64,000 nucleotides of DNA from Bacillus siamensis KCTC 13613 (GTDB taxonomy: Bacteria; Bacillota; Bacilli; Bacillales; Bacillaceae). Each line of letters starts with the position of its first letter. Within the stretch, counting starts at the first letter, position 1. Positions 37,100 through 45,042 of this stretch are shown one piece after another. Location of the stretch: contig NZ_AJVF01000037.1 of NCBI RefSeq assembly GCF_000262045.1, positions 162,114 to 226,113 of the forward strand, given 5' to 3'. Below the pieces are notes generated by a model. That model was not told the DNA's origin. It saw only the letters and a program-made list of their open reading frames with translations, and did not search any database. Position numbers and translations under genes: made by a program.

Positions 37100-37774
37100 C
37101 TATGTGCGATAAGGCTTGCTGATCGCCCGTTCGAGCAGATCCTGCAGCACGCTGTAAATAATCGTAAGAATCCAGTACATGATCGCAACGGCTAAATACG
37201 TCTCAAAATATTTGAGATTGCCTGATGCGTACATTTTTCCTTGGGCGAACATCTCCATCACTCCTAATGTAAAGGCGAGCGATGTTTCTTTTAACAGCCC
37301 GATAAACGTATTTCCCGTCGCGGGAAGCGCGTTTCTGACGGCCTGCGGGAAAATGATCCGTCTGTATGCCTGTGATTTTGTCATTCCGACGGACAGGCAG
37401 GCTTCAAGCTGCCCCTCATCGACTGAGTTGAGCGCGGCGCGGAAAATTTCAGCGAGGTAGGCGGCATTTTTCAGGCTTAGCCCGATAATCGCCGCCGTTA
37501 ACGCCGTCATCTTGCTCATTCCGGGGAACAGCTGAGGCAGGCCGTAATAAATTAAGAAAAGCTGGACGAGCGTCGGCACGCCCCGGAAAAATGAAATATA
37601 CACCTTTGACAGCTGGTGAAGCACAGGAATACGATTTTTTGTGATAAGCGCTAATATAAGGCCGCCGATCACGGCAAATACCATGGCCGCGACGGCCATT
37701 AGTAATGTGATCGGCAGGGCTTCGATTAACGCGGGAAAAGCTGAAAACATAAATCCCCAATCAATGCTGTTCAT
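37100..37774 (-). CDS. yxeN: YxeN-like amino-acid ABC transporter permease
   Basis: Protein of 224 aa, HisM type, with five membrane helices and the EAA loop LEACLSVGMTKSQAYRRIIFPQA. The N-terminal region has FFRGVPTLVQLFLIYYGLP, conserved in polar amino-acid permeases. Works with the ATPase and lipoprotein of the same operon. Confidence 0.94.
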   Translation of the reverse strand: MNSIDWGFMFSAFPALIEALPITLLMAVAAMVFAVIGGLILALITKNRIPVLHQLSKVYISFFRGVPTLVQLFLIYYGLPQLFPGMSKMTALTAAIIGLSLKNAAYLAEIFRAALNSVDEGQLEACLSVGMTKSQAYRRIIFPQAVRNALPATGNTFIGLLKETSLAFTLGVMEMFAQGKMYASGNLKYFETYLAVAIMYWILTIIYSVLQDLLERAISKPYRT

Positions 37775-37796
37775 TCTCGATTTTCACCGCCGTTTC

Positions 37797-38588
37797 TTAA
37801 TGCTTTGCTTCCGTTGTGATATCTTCTTTAAAGTACTTTTCAGACAGCTTTTTCAGCGTGCCGTCTTTCCGCAGTTCTTCAATGGCTTTGTCTACTTTTT
37901 TGCGGATTTTATCGTGAGCCGCATCCTTCGCAAACGGGAAAGCGACTTTTTCATAGACAATCGGCTCTCCTGCTAGTTTCAGAGGCAGACCGGTTTTTTT
38001 GATTTGGGCGATCAGAACGCTGCGGCTGTTTACGTAAGCGTCAACGCGCCCGTAAGCCACGTCTTTCAGCGTACCTTCTTGTGTTTCATACGTTTTAATG
38101 TTGATTTTTTTATCCGGGTCCTTGCTTTCAAGGTTTTTCGCATGGTTTGAGCCGAGAACGGCCGCCACTGTTTTTCCTTTTAGATCATTGACTGATTTGA
38201 TGTCTTTGTTATCGTCTTTGACGACGATTTGAGTGCCCGCATACGAATACGGTTCTGTGAAGTTATACGTTTTCTTGCGTTCGTCCGTGACAGCGACCTG
38301 GTTTGAGATGGTGTCGAGTTTGCCGGTCTGGAGCTCTCCCATCAGTCCGCTGAATTCAAGCAGCTTCCAGTCCAGTTTCATGTTGATTTTTTTTGCTACG
38401 GCTTCCATGACATCCACGTCAAAGCCCGTCAGCTTGCCGTTTTCTTTATATGCGAACGGATAGCTTTGTCCCGTGGCGCCGACATGCAGTACGTTATCGC
38501 CGCCTTCGCTTTCTTTTCCGTTTCCGCATGCTGTTAAGACCGCCAAAAGCGCGGCAGACAGCAGCAAAGCCCATGTTTTCTTCTTCAT
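37797..38588 (-). CDS. yxeM: YxeM-like amino-acid-binding lipoprotein
   Basis: Protein of 263 aa with signal peptide MKKKTWALLLSAALLAVLTACGNG (lipobox cysteine near residue 21) and a type 3 solute-binding fold: KLTGFDVDVMEAVAKKINMK, FSGLMGELQTGKLDTISNQVAVT, KTYNFTEPYSYAGTQIVVK. Homologous to cystine-binding proteins such as TcyA of this window; predicted ligand S-(2-succino)cysteine or another modified cysteine. Confidence 0.93.
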   Translation of the reverse strand: MKKKTWALLLSAALLAVLTACGNGKESEGGDNVLHVGATGQSYPFAYKENGKLTGFDVDVMEAVAKKINMKLDWKLLEFSGLMGELQTGKLDTISNQVAVTDERKKTYNFTEPYSYAGTQIVVKDDNKDIKSVNDLKGKTVAAVLGSNHAKNLESKDPDKKINIKTYETQEGTLKDVAYGRVDAYVNSRSVLIAQIKKTGLPLKLAGEPIVYEKVAFPFAKDAAHDKIRKKVDKAIEELRKDGTLKKLSEKYFKEDITTEAKH

Positions 38589-38616
38589 TGAAATCCCGCC
38601 TTTTCCTATTTCTATG

Positions 38617-39108
38617 TTAATCGTGCAATTGTTTTTTTAAATAGATGGTGATGTGCCCTTTTCCTAAATCCTTTTCGCCTGCGCGGACGTAGCCTTTCCG
38701 CTCGTACATGCCGATCAGCCACGGATGCTTGTCCGCTGTGCCCAATGATACGAAGGGCGCTTTTAATGTATCGCGGAGCACTGTATTCTCCAGCCACTCC
38801 AGCATGTCTGAGCCCGTCCCTTTTTTTCCGGTTTCAGGGTCGACGGCGAACCACCAAATATGAGGGACACCGTACGGACCGGGATTCGGCCCCCACGGCA
38901 TCCGCAAAGAAATCGTCGCCACGATGCGTCCGTCTTCCTCCAGAACGTAACAGGCGTTTTTTTGTATGTTATTCAAAACGAGCTCTTTATCCGCCGTTGC
39001 CGCGGCAAAGTTGATGCCGAGCTTGCGGATCGGTTCATATGCCCTCAGTGTCAGTGAAAGCAGTTCATCAGCGTCCGCTTCAGTTGCGAGCCGGTATCGT
39101 TTTGACAT
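38617..39108 (-). CDS. yxeL: YxeL / SnaB-like GNAT N-acetyltransferase
   Basis: Protein of 163 aa: MSKRYRLATEADADELLSLTL, acetyl-CoA loop DPETGKKGTGSDMLEWLE, and the C-terminal ERKGYVRAGEKDLGKGHITIYLKK, a GNAT fold. The B. subtilis counterpart acetylates the amino group of S-modified cysteines before oxidation. The ATG at 39108 follows TAAAGGAGGG, where TAA is the stop of the upstream monooxygenase gene. Confidence 0.9.
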   Translation of the reverse strand: MSKRYRLATEADADELLSLTLRAYEPIRKLGINFAAATADKELVLNNIQKNACYVLEEDGRIVATISLRMPWGPNPGPYGVPHIWWFAVDPETGKKGTGSDMLEWLENTVLRDTLKAPFVSLGTADKHPWLIGMYERKGYVRAGEKDLGKGHITIYLKKQLHD

Positions 39109-39121
39109 AATGAGCCCTCCT

Positions 39122-40444
39122 TTAATCAGCATATCGGTTTGCCGGTTTTTCCAGTCCGAAATGTTCTCTCAGCGTCGTTCCTTCATACTCTTTTCTGAAC
39201 ACGCCCCGCTCTTGTAAAATCGGAATCACTTTGTCTACAAAAAGAGTGAGACCTTCAGGCAGCAGCGGCGGCATGATGTTGAAGCCGTCACAAGCTTGTT
39301 TTTCGACCCATTCCTCCATCTTATCGGCAAGCTGTTCAGGCGTTCCGACAAAGATGTGATGGCCTCTTGAACCCGCCACATATTTGTACAATTCGCGGAT
39401 GGTCATGTTATCGCGTTTGGCCATCTCCTGAACGAGCTTGAACCGGCTTTTAACGGCATTTGACGCTTCCGCATCCAATTCAGGCAGCGGGCCGTCAAGC
39501 GGGTAGGCGGAAAGATCGACGCCGCCCAGATAGTTTTGCAGAATGTTCAGGCCGACAGACGGGATGATGAGGTCTTGAAGCTCTTCATATTTGGCCCGCG
39601 CTTCTTCTTCGGTATCGGCGATAACGGGAAAAATCCCCGGCATGATCGCGATTTTTTCAGGATCCCGGCCGTAAGAAGCCGCTTGTTCTTTAATAGATTG
39701 ATAGAATTCCTGCGCGGATTCCAGATGATTTTGCGCGGTAAAAATGACCTCCGCGGTTTTGGCTGCCAGCGCCTTTCCGTCTCCTGATGAGCCAGCCTGA
39801 ATAATGACCGGGCGTCCTTGAGGTGTGCGGGCGACATTCAACGGCCCTCTCACTGAAAAATAGGTTCCTTTATGATTCAATTCATGCATTTTGTCTTTTT
39901 CGAAAAATGTCCCTGACTCTTTGTCGCGGATAAAGGCGTCTTCCTCCCACGAATCCCATAATCCTTTGACGACTTCCACGAATTCTTCCGCGCGCTGATA
40001 TCTGAGATGATGCTCAAGATGCGTTTCGCCGCTGAAATTAAGCGCGGTCGCTTCAATTGATGATGTGACGACATTCCAGCCCGCGCGGCCGTTGGAAAGA
40101 TGATCCAGCGATGCAAATTGTCTCGCGATATGGAACGGTTCGCTGTATGTGGTAGACGCGGTCGCCGTCAGACCGATGCGGGATGTGACCTGAGCCAGCG
40201 CCGACAGCAGGGTAAACGGCTCAAAGCGCGTCAGCACATTCGGATGCGATTTGCTGTCTATTGATAAACTGTCCGCCAAAAACAGCATGTCCAATTTCCC
40301 CCGCTCCGCTGTTTTCGCCAGTTCTTTGAAATAATCCAAATTCATGCTCGCGTCCGCCGGCGCCTCAGGATGTCTCCAAGAGGCGACATGATGGCCGGTG
40401 CCTGCGAGAAACACACCGAGTTTGATTTCTTTTTTCTTTGTCAT
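39122..40444 (-). CDS. yxeK: YxeK-like FMN-dependent monooxygenase (NtaA/SnaA/DszA family)
   Basis: Bacterial luciferase-like monooxygenase of 440 aa. Seen: LGVFLAGTGHHVASWRHPEA, GRAGWNVVTS near residue 120, ARTPQGRPVIIQAGSSGDG, and GTPEQLADKMEEW with the C-terminal GLEKPANRY typical of the family. It needs FMNH2 from a separate reductase. In B. subtilis it cleaves N-acetyl-S-(2-succino)cysteine. First gene of the operon, with SD GAAGGAG. Confidence 0.92.
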   Translation of the reverse strand: MTKKKEIKLGVFLAGTGHHVASWRHPEAPADASMNLDYFKELAKTAERGKLDMLFLADSLSIDSKSHPNVLTRFEPFTLLSALAQVTSRIGLTATASTTYSEPFHIARQFASLDHLSNGRAGWNVVTSSIEATALNFSGETHLEHHLRYQRAEEFVEVVKGLWDSWEEDAFIRDKESGTFFEKDKMHELNHKGTYFSVRGPLNVARTPQGRPVIIQAGSSGDGKALAAKTAEVIFTAQNHLESAQEFYQSIKEQAASYGRDPEKIAIMPGIFPVIADTEEEARAKYEELQDLIIPSVGLNILQNYLGGVDLSAYPLDGPLPELDAEASNAVKSRFKLVQEMAKRDNMTIRELYKYVAGSRGHHIFVGTPEQLADKMEEWVEKQACDGFNIMPPLLPEGLTLFVDKVIPILQERGVFRKEYEGTTLREHFGLEKPANRYAD

Positions 40445-40533
40445 GACGATCTCCTTCTATAATGAAATGCGGTGCGGAACATATTAACACCACTAAACCT
40501 ATATTTCCTATTAAATTTATAAGAATAAATCAA

Positions 40534-40562
40534 AATGTACAATTGTCAGGCAAGTTTGTCAA
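40534..40562 (-). promoter_or_regulatory. Promoter of the yxe-type operon
   Basis: On the minus strand TTGACA (40557-40562) is 17 bp from TACATT (40534-40539). Downstream, TTAATAGGAAATATAGG (about 40499-40515 minus) contains TAGGAA as found in CymR sites; a CymR role is tentative. Confidence 0.55.
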
Positions 40563-40583
40563 TGCATTAAGAAAAAAATCATG

Positions 40584-40617
40584 ATTTTAAAAATAACCCG
40601 GCGCACCGGCCGGGTTA
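40584..40617 (-). terminator. Terminator of the gerK operon
   Basis: AATAACCCGGC/GCCGGGTTATT hairpin overlapping the gerKB stop codon, followed by TTTTAAAAT on the minus strand. Marks the right edge of the yxe block. Confidence 0.8.
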
Positions 40618-41733
40618 TTTCTTCGAAACTGTATAGACGCTCCCTTTGACTTTTTTCTTGATGACGGCAATGATAAGCAGCAAGACGGGGAACAGCACTT
40701 GAAACGGAAGATGAATATAGATCGGGACAATTTTTAACCCTTCGTTCATGTGTTCCGACAAATTGCTTGCGATGCTGATGGAGAGAATCAGCACCCCCAA
40801 TCCGACCGGAAAGGCCAGCTGGGACGGATTTTTTTCTTTAAACAGCGTGGACACGCCCACGACAACCGCATATGTAAAAAGGCTGACTTTGAAAAAACCG
40901 CCGATGACGAGCACGAGCATGAAAAAGACATCCAGCCGGTCTAAAAACTCTTCCACTTTAATCGTCTGTATGGTGCTCAGCAGCGGGAATTGAGAGCGGA
41001 GCATTAAGTTGACGTCAAGCACACAAATATTAATCGCCACTGACATCGCCAAAAACAGACCGCTGATGATAATCGCCAGAACCCCTGTTTTCTTCACCTT
41101 TTTCCGATCTTTTAAGTAGGGGAATATCATGACAAACACGATCAATTCACCGAAAGGGATGAACATGGTCTGTTTAAATACGGAATAAATGACCGTCCCC
41201 ATCCCGTCCGCTAAAACAGGCTGGAGAAATCTCAGGTTTATCGTACCGGAGCTGATAATGAGGATCAGCCCGATGGCCGTCAGGAAATACATAATGCTAA
41301 ACAGCAGCTCGCCGGCTCTCGCTATGACTTCAATTCCCTTTCTGACCGCAAATATCGCGGCGAGCATCAGCATGCCATTCACAATTAGAAGGGGCGTGTC
41401 CTGATATGCGAAGGTGACAAGCATTTCGCCAAAATCCCTCAATATGCGGGCGGCGATATAAGCAAAATAGAGAATATAAAGAAGAGAGACCGCCCAGCTC
41501 AGATGCCTGCCGATCAGTTCGGTCATGTAATCTCTCGGAGAGGACTCAGGAAAATATTGATACAGCGCCTGATATACGTAGAAAAGTCCGAGACCGGTAA
41601 CGCACCCGAGAAGCACGGACAGCCATGCATCCCGCCCGGCCATCGTGCCCGGCGGGATCAATAACGAACTGCCCAATTCAAACAAAATGATCATCACAAA
41701 CAGCTGGCGTGTGCCGATTTTCGCATTTTCCAT
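40615..41733 (-). CDS. gerKB: GerKB, spore germinant receptor permease subunit
   Basis: Protein of 372 aa with ten membrane helices of the GerAB / amino-acid permease family: IGTRQLFVMIILFELGSSLLIPPG, SPRDYMTELIGRHLSW, PFGELIVFVMIFPYLKD. It binds germinants in the spore inner membrane with GerKA and GerKC (GerK acts with GerB for glucose/Asn/fructose/K+ in B. subtilis). 24 bp after gerKC. Confidence 0.95.
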   Translation of the reverse strand: MENAKIGTRQLFVMIILFELGSSLLIPPGTMAGRDAWLSVLLGCVTGLGLFYVYQALYQYFPESSPRDYMTELIGRHLSWAVSLLYILYFAYIAARILRDFGEMLVTFAYQDTPLLIVNGMLMLAAIFAVRKGIEVIARAGELLFSIMYFLTAIGLILIISSGTINLRFLQPVLADGMGTVIYSVFKQTMFIPFGELIVFVMIFPYLKDRKKVKKTGVLAIIISGLFLAMSVAINICVLDVNLMLRSQFPLLSTIQTIKVEEFLDRLDVFFMLVLVIGGFFKVSLFTYAVVVGVSTLFKEKNPSQLAFPVGLGVLILSISIASNLSEHMNEGLKIVPIYIHLPFQVLFPVLLLIIAVIKKKVKGSVYTVSKK

Positions 41734-41757
41734 ACGCTTCGCTCCTTTCTCCTCAAA

Positions 41758-42984
41758 TCAATCGTGATCAAGCTTGTCTGAGAGAGGATTATTCCGCAAG
41801 CCCGTTCTTCTGATAATGACTTCCGTTTTTACGTCCACGGGGAGGTTGGGGAAAATTTCTTCATCCCATTTCCCTTCGAGCTTTTTCCATTTGTCCGGAT
41901 GTTTCCGATAGATCAGGTCTCCGAACCCGACGAAATCATTCTTATGGGCTTTAATATCTTCAAGTGATTTGGTGATATCTCTATCAAGCTGCGTGCTGAG
42001 CGCCTTTTGCATGACCATGATCACTTTCGGATCAGACAGATGGAAAGGGTATCTGACAGCGTCCACCAGCCCTTCAACCTGAGCACGAACGTGAATATGC
42101 GGTTTTCCGTCCTGAAAAGTAGCCGTCACCTTTGTATTCTGACGGGTGACCTGCAGACTGATTGCATGCTTCACGTTCTTCCAATCCGCATTGATAAACG
42201 TATGCTTGATTTTGTTCAGCAGCCATACAGCGCCGACACTGTCGTCATCCTCAATCCAGTAATCCAGTCTCCCATCCTTTTTGAACACTGCCAGCCCGTC
42301 CGCTGACAGCACCGCTTTCGGTTCAGTCGTCTGCGTATTTTCCATCGTAGGGCCGGCTTTATCGTCTCCGTGCATTTCATAACCCGGAATAAACGGCGAC
42401 CCGGTCGGAGAAGCAAGATCAATCAGAACGTCCTGAAGGCTTGTTTTCACGACTCTGCCGTATTGTTCCTGTGTGAAGCTGAGCGTCTTGTTCACTTTAT
42501 TGGAAGGGATTTTATCAATCGGCGTCAGCACTTTAATAATGTCTTCAGCATTGCAATTATGCGCAATAACCGCGGTTGCGGTTGTTCTGAATTCGGTATC
42601 ACGGTCAAGATTGTCCAGAATAAAATTGAGTCCTTCCTCTTTCGCGAGCTTTTCACTGAACACCACAAGATTCGTATGCGCAAAATAGAGCCTTCTGGAC
42701 ACCTTCATCGAGGCTTTTCTCAAAGCTTCCGTCATATTGTCTCCGGACACGGAATAGACGGAAACCGGCGGCCGGTCTCCCGCTCCGCCGCCCTGCAGGC
42801 CGCCGGCTACGTTTCCCGGGTTGATAATCTGAAAGTGAAGGACATATTTTCCCGATTCGGTACGGTCAATACCGATGGCGGAGATTACGGCCAAATCGGT
42901 CAGCTCTCTTTTATCCCAGCATCCTGATACAAACATAAGGGAAACCATCGTACAAAGGAGGAGTATCCATTTACGTCTTTTCAT
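41758..42984 (-). CDS. gerKC: GerKC, spore germinant receptor lipoprotein subunit
   Basis: Protein of 408 aa of the GerAC family. Lipobox FVSGCWDKREL near residue 22 with the conserved CWD(K/R)RE start, ISAIGIDRT, KVSRRLYFAHTNLVVFSEKLA and C-terminal DKWKKLEGKWDEEIFPNLPV. Anchored on the outer face of the spore inner membrane. Starts inside the gerKA end (14 bp overlap). Confidence 0.95.
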   Translation of the reverse strand: MKRRKWILLLCTMVSLMFVSGCWDKRELTDLAVISAIGIDRTESGKYVLHFQIINPGNVAGGLQGGGAGDRPPVSVYSVSGDNMTEALRKASMKVSRRLYFAHTNLVVFSEKLAKEEGLNFILDNLDRDTEFRTTATAVIAHNCNAEDIIKVLTPIDKIPSNKVNKTLSFTQEQYGRVVKTSLQDVLIDLASPTGSPFIPGYEMHGDDKAGPTMENTQTTEPKAVLSADGLAVFKKDGRLDYWIEDDDSVGAVWLLNKIKHTFINADWKNVKHAISLQVTRQNTKVTATFQDGKPHIHVRAQVEGLVDAVRYPFHLSDPKVIMVMQKALSTQLDRDITKSLEDIKAHKNDFVGFGDLIYRKHPDKWKKLEGKWDEEIFPNLPVDVKTEVIIRRTGLRNNPLSDKLDHD

Positions 42985-44611
42985 TGCCGCCGCCCTCTTC
43001 TACATCTTTATTAACCATTCCTCTGGAGGTCTCCGGTTTCGGTCTTTGATGTTCCCCTTGGCGCCTGTTGTTTTTCTGCACGAGCAGCTCCGGCCTTTTT
43101 TCATCCGCCCATAACGGAGCGCGGAAAATGGAATCCTTCAGCCCGCCCGGGGTCAAAGGAGCGAGCGGGGACATATACGGAAAACCGAACGAACGCAGTC
43201 CGCACAGATGGACAAACATTATGATAATGCCCAGAATCAGCCCGTAAAATCCCATGACGGCCGCGATCAGAATAAAGACAAAACGGATCAGGCGCGCAGA
43301 TATCGCCATGTCAAAAGCCGGAGTCGCAAAGCTGGCAATCGCCGTCAGCGCGACAACGATCACCATGGCCGGGGAGACGATGCCGGCCTGTACAGCAGCC
43401 TGGCCGATGACAAGCGCTCCGACTATGGAAACGGCGGAGCCGACCACTCTCGGAAGACGGACGCCCGCTTCCCTGAGAATCTCGAAGGCCACTTCCATCG
43501 TCAGCGCTTCAATTACGGCCGGAAACGGCACGGTCTCCCGCTGGGCCGCGATGACGATCAGCAGCTGCGTCGGAATCATTTCTTGATGAAAGGTCGTCGC
43601 CGCCACGTAAATCCCCGGCGCCACCAGCGAAATGAAGAAAATCAAAACCCGAAGCAGCCGGATGCTCGTAGCGATATCAAATCGGGAATAATAATCCTCA
43701 ACCGATTGAAAAAATTGAATGAATAAGGCTGGCGCGATGAGAACAAACGGCGTTCCGTCCACAATAATCGCAAATCTTCCCTCCAGCAGATTCCCCGCCA
43801 CAACGTCCGGCCGTTCCGTATGATACACAGTGGGAAATACGGAAAACGGCGCGTCTTCAATAAGCTGTTCAATGTAGCCGGATTCCAGAATGCTGTCGAT
43901 GTCAATGTGCTTCAGCCGACTGCGGACTTCCTTAACCAGCTTTTTTTCACAGATTCCGTTAATATACATCAGCGCGACGTCCGTATTCGTTTCGTGCCCG
44001 ATCTCCATTTTTTCCACCCATACATCAGGATTTTTTACATACCTGCGGATCATGGAAATATTGGTTTGCAGGGATTCAGTGAATCCCTGCCGCGGTCCGC
44101 GGAAGGACACCTGGGTGCTCGGTTCTTCAATGGACCGTTGCTCTCCTCCTTCCGTGCTGGCGATCAGCGCCTTGTCAGCCCCGTCGACAAAAATGAGCGT
44201 GCTGCCCGCCACCAGCCCGGCATAAAGGCTTTTCCATTTCTCTTCCTCTTTTACTCCGCCGATCGCAAGCGTTTTTTCATATATCAGGCAGACCGCCTGT
44301 TCCGGCTGAACGGACGGGATGTCAATTAAATCCTCCAGCAGGGATTGGCTGACAAGCTGCTCGTCTACCAAACCGGCGATATACACGATCGCTGCCGGAA
44401 GCTCTTCTTTTCCGATTTTCAGCCGGCGGATGACGACATCGGCACTGTTGCCGAATCTCTCAGACAGCTTCTTCATATTTTCCTTTAAGCTGATGGAGAT
44501 CGGCTCTTCCCGCTCTTTATCTGATTTGGTTTCCGCTTCTTTTCTGTCTTCATTGTCACCGTTCTTTTGATCGTCTTTTTTTCGTTTCTTCTGCTTAAAA
44601 AATGGCGGCAT
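42971..44611 (-). CDS. gerKA: GerKA, spore germinant receptor subunit A
   Basis: Protein of 546 aa. A highly charged head (residues 1-50, poly-K/E), the GerA soluble domain, then membrane segments in the C-terminal half with FRGPRQGFTESLQTNISMIRRY-like signature, TERPDVVAGNLLEGRFAI and SFGFPYMSPLAPLTPGGLKD. SD AAGGAAAGG precedes the ATG. First gene of gerKA-gerKC-gerKB. Confidence 0.95.
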   Translation of the reverse strand: MPPFFKQKKRKKDDQKNGDNEDRKEAETKSDKEREEPISISLKENMKKLSERFGNSADVVIRRLKIGKEELPAAIVYIAGLVDEQLVSQSLLEDLIDIPSVQPEQAVCLIYEKTLAIGGVKEEEKWKSLYAGLVAGSTLIFVDGADKALIASTEGGEQRSIEEPSTQVSFRGPRQGFTESLQTNISMIRRYVKNPDVWVEKMEIGHETNTDVALMYINGICEKKLVKEVRSRLKHIDIDSILESGYIEQLIEDAPFSVFPTVYHTERPDVVAGNLLEGRFAIIVDGTPFVLIAPALFIQFFQSVEDYYSRFDIATSIRLLRVLIFFISLVAPGIYVAATTFHQEMIPTQLLIVIAAQRETVPFPAVIEALTMEVAFEILREAGVRLPRVVGSAVSIVGALVIGQAAVQAGIVSPAMVIVVALTAIASFATPAFDMAISARLIRFVFILIAAVMGFYGLILGIIIMFVHLCGLRSFGFPYMSPLAPLTPGGLKDSIFRAPLWADEKRPELLVQKNNRRQGEHQRPKPETSRGMVNKDVEEGGGNEKT

Positions 44612-44641
44612 ATCGCAAAAAACCTTTCCTTGTTTTTTTCA

Positions 44642-44670
44642 TATTCTTCCTGTACGGCAAAAGATTATGC
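44642..44670 (-). promoter_or_regulatory. Candidate SigG promoter of gerK
   Basis: On the minus strand GCATA (44666-44670) is 17 bp from AAGAATA (44642-44648). gerK is forespore-expressed in B. subtilis; the -10 is a weak match. Confidence 0.45.
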
Positions 44671-44732
44671 ACGGCGGATAGTCTGTATAAGTTTTGCGTA
44701 ATCGAAAAGGATAAAAAGGGAGAGTGATGTGC

Positions 44733-44954
44733 ATGAAAATATTGGGGGTTTCAATTTTTTTGCTGGCTTTCTGTCTGATGATTTCGATAGGAATGGATAT
44801 GCTGCAAGGATTCAGTCTCTATGGAGCGGTTCGAAACAACCTGTCCGCTTTTAAATTGATGACCTTCTCGGAATGGCTGATGCTGTTTTTCTTCGCCCTC
44901 TTTTTAATGAAAGAAATGCTGGCTTTATATAAATCAGGTAAAAAAGATGCCTGA
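44733..44954 (+). CDS. yczF: YczF, small membrane protein
   Basis: Protein of 73 aa with two hydrophobic segments (ILGVSIFLLAFCLMISIG and MLFFFALFLMKEMLALY) and a basic tail KSGKKDA. Function unknown; it is divergent from gerKA as in B. subtilis. The ATG at 44733 has GGGAGAGTGAT ahead. Confidence 0.87.
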   Translation: MKILGVSIFLLAFCLMISIGMDMLQGFSLYGAVRNNLSAFKLMTFSEWLMLFFFALFLMKEMLALYKSGKKDA

Positions 44955-44973
44955 CAGACGTCTGTATGGTGTC

Positions 44974-45025
44974 AAAAAAGAACACATCCCTCCCTTTGTC
45001 GGAGTTCATGTGTTCTTTTTATTTT
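44974..45025. terminator. Bidirectional terminator between yczF and yclG
   Basis: AAAAGAACACAT pairs with ATGTGTTCTTTT around a long loop of about 22 nt; T runs on both strands. Confidence 0.7.
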
Positions 45026-45042
45026 TCCGGCGGGGATTGTTT

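Noticed and set aside
33724..40620. Transposon or integrase traces at the edges of the yxe block
   Set aside because: I looked for terminal inverted repeats, target duplications and transposase remnants at both junctions and saw none; edges are ordinary terminators.
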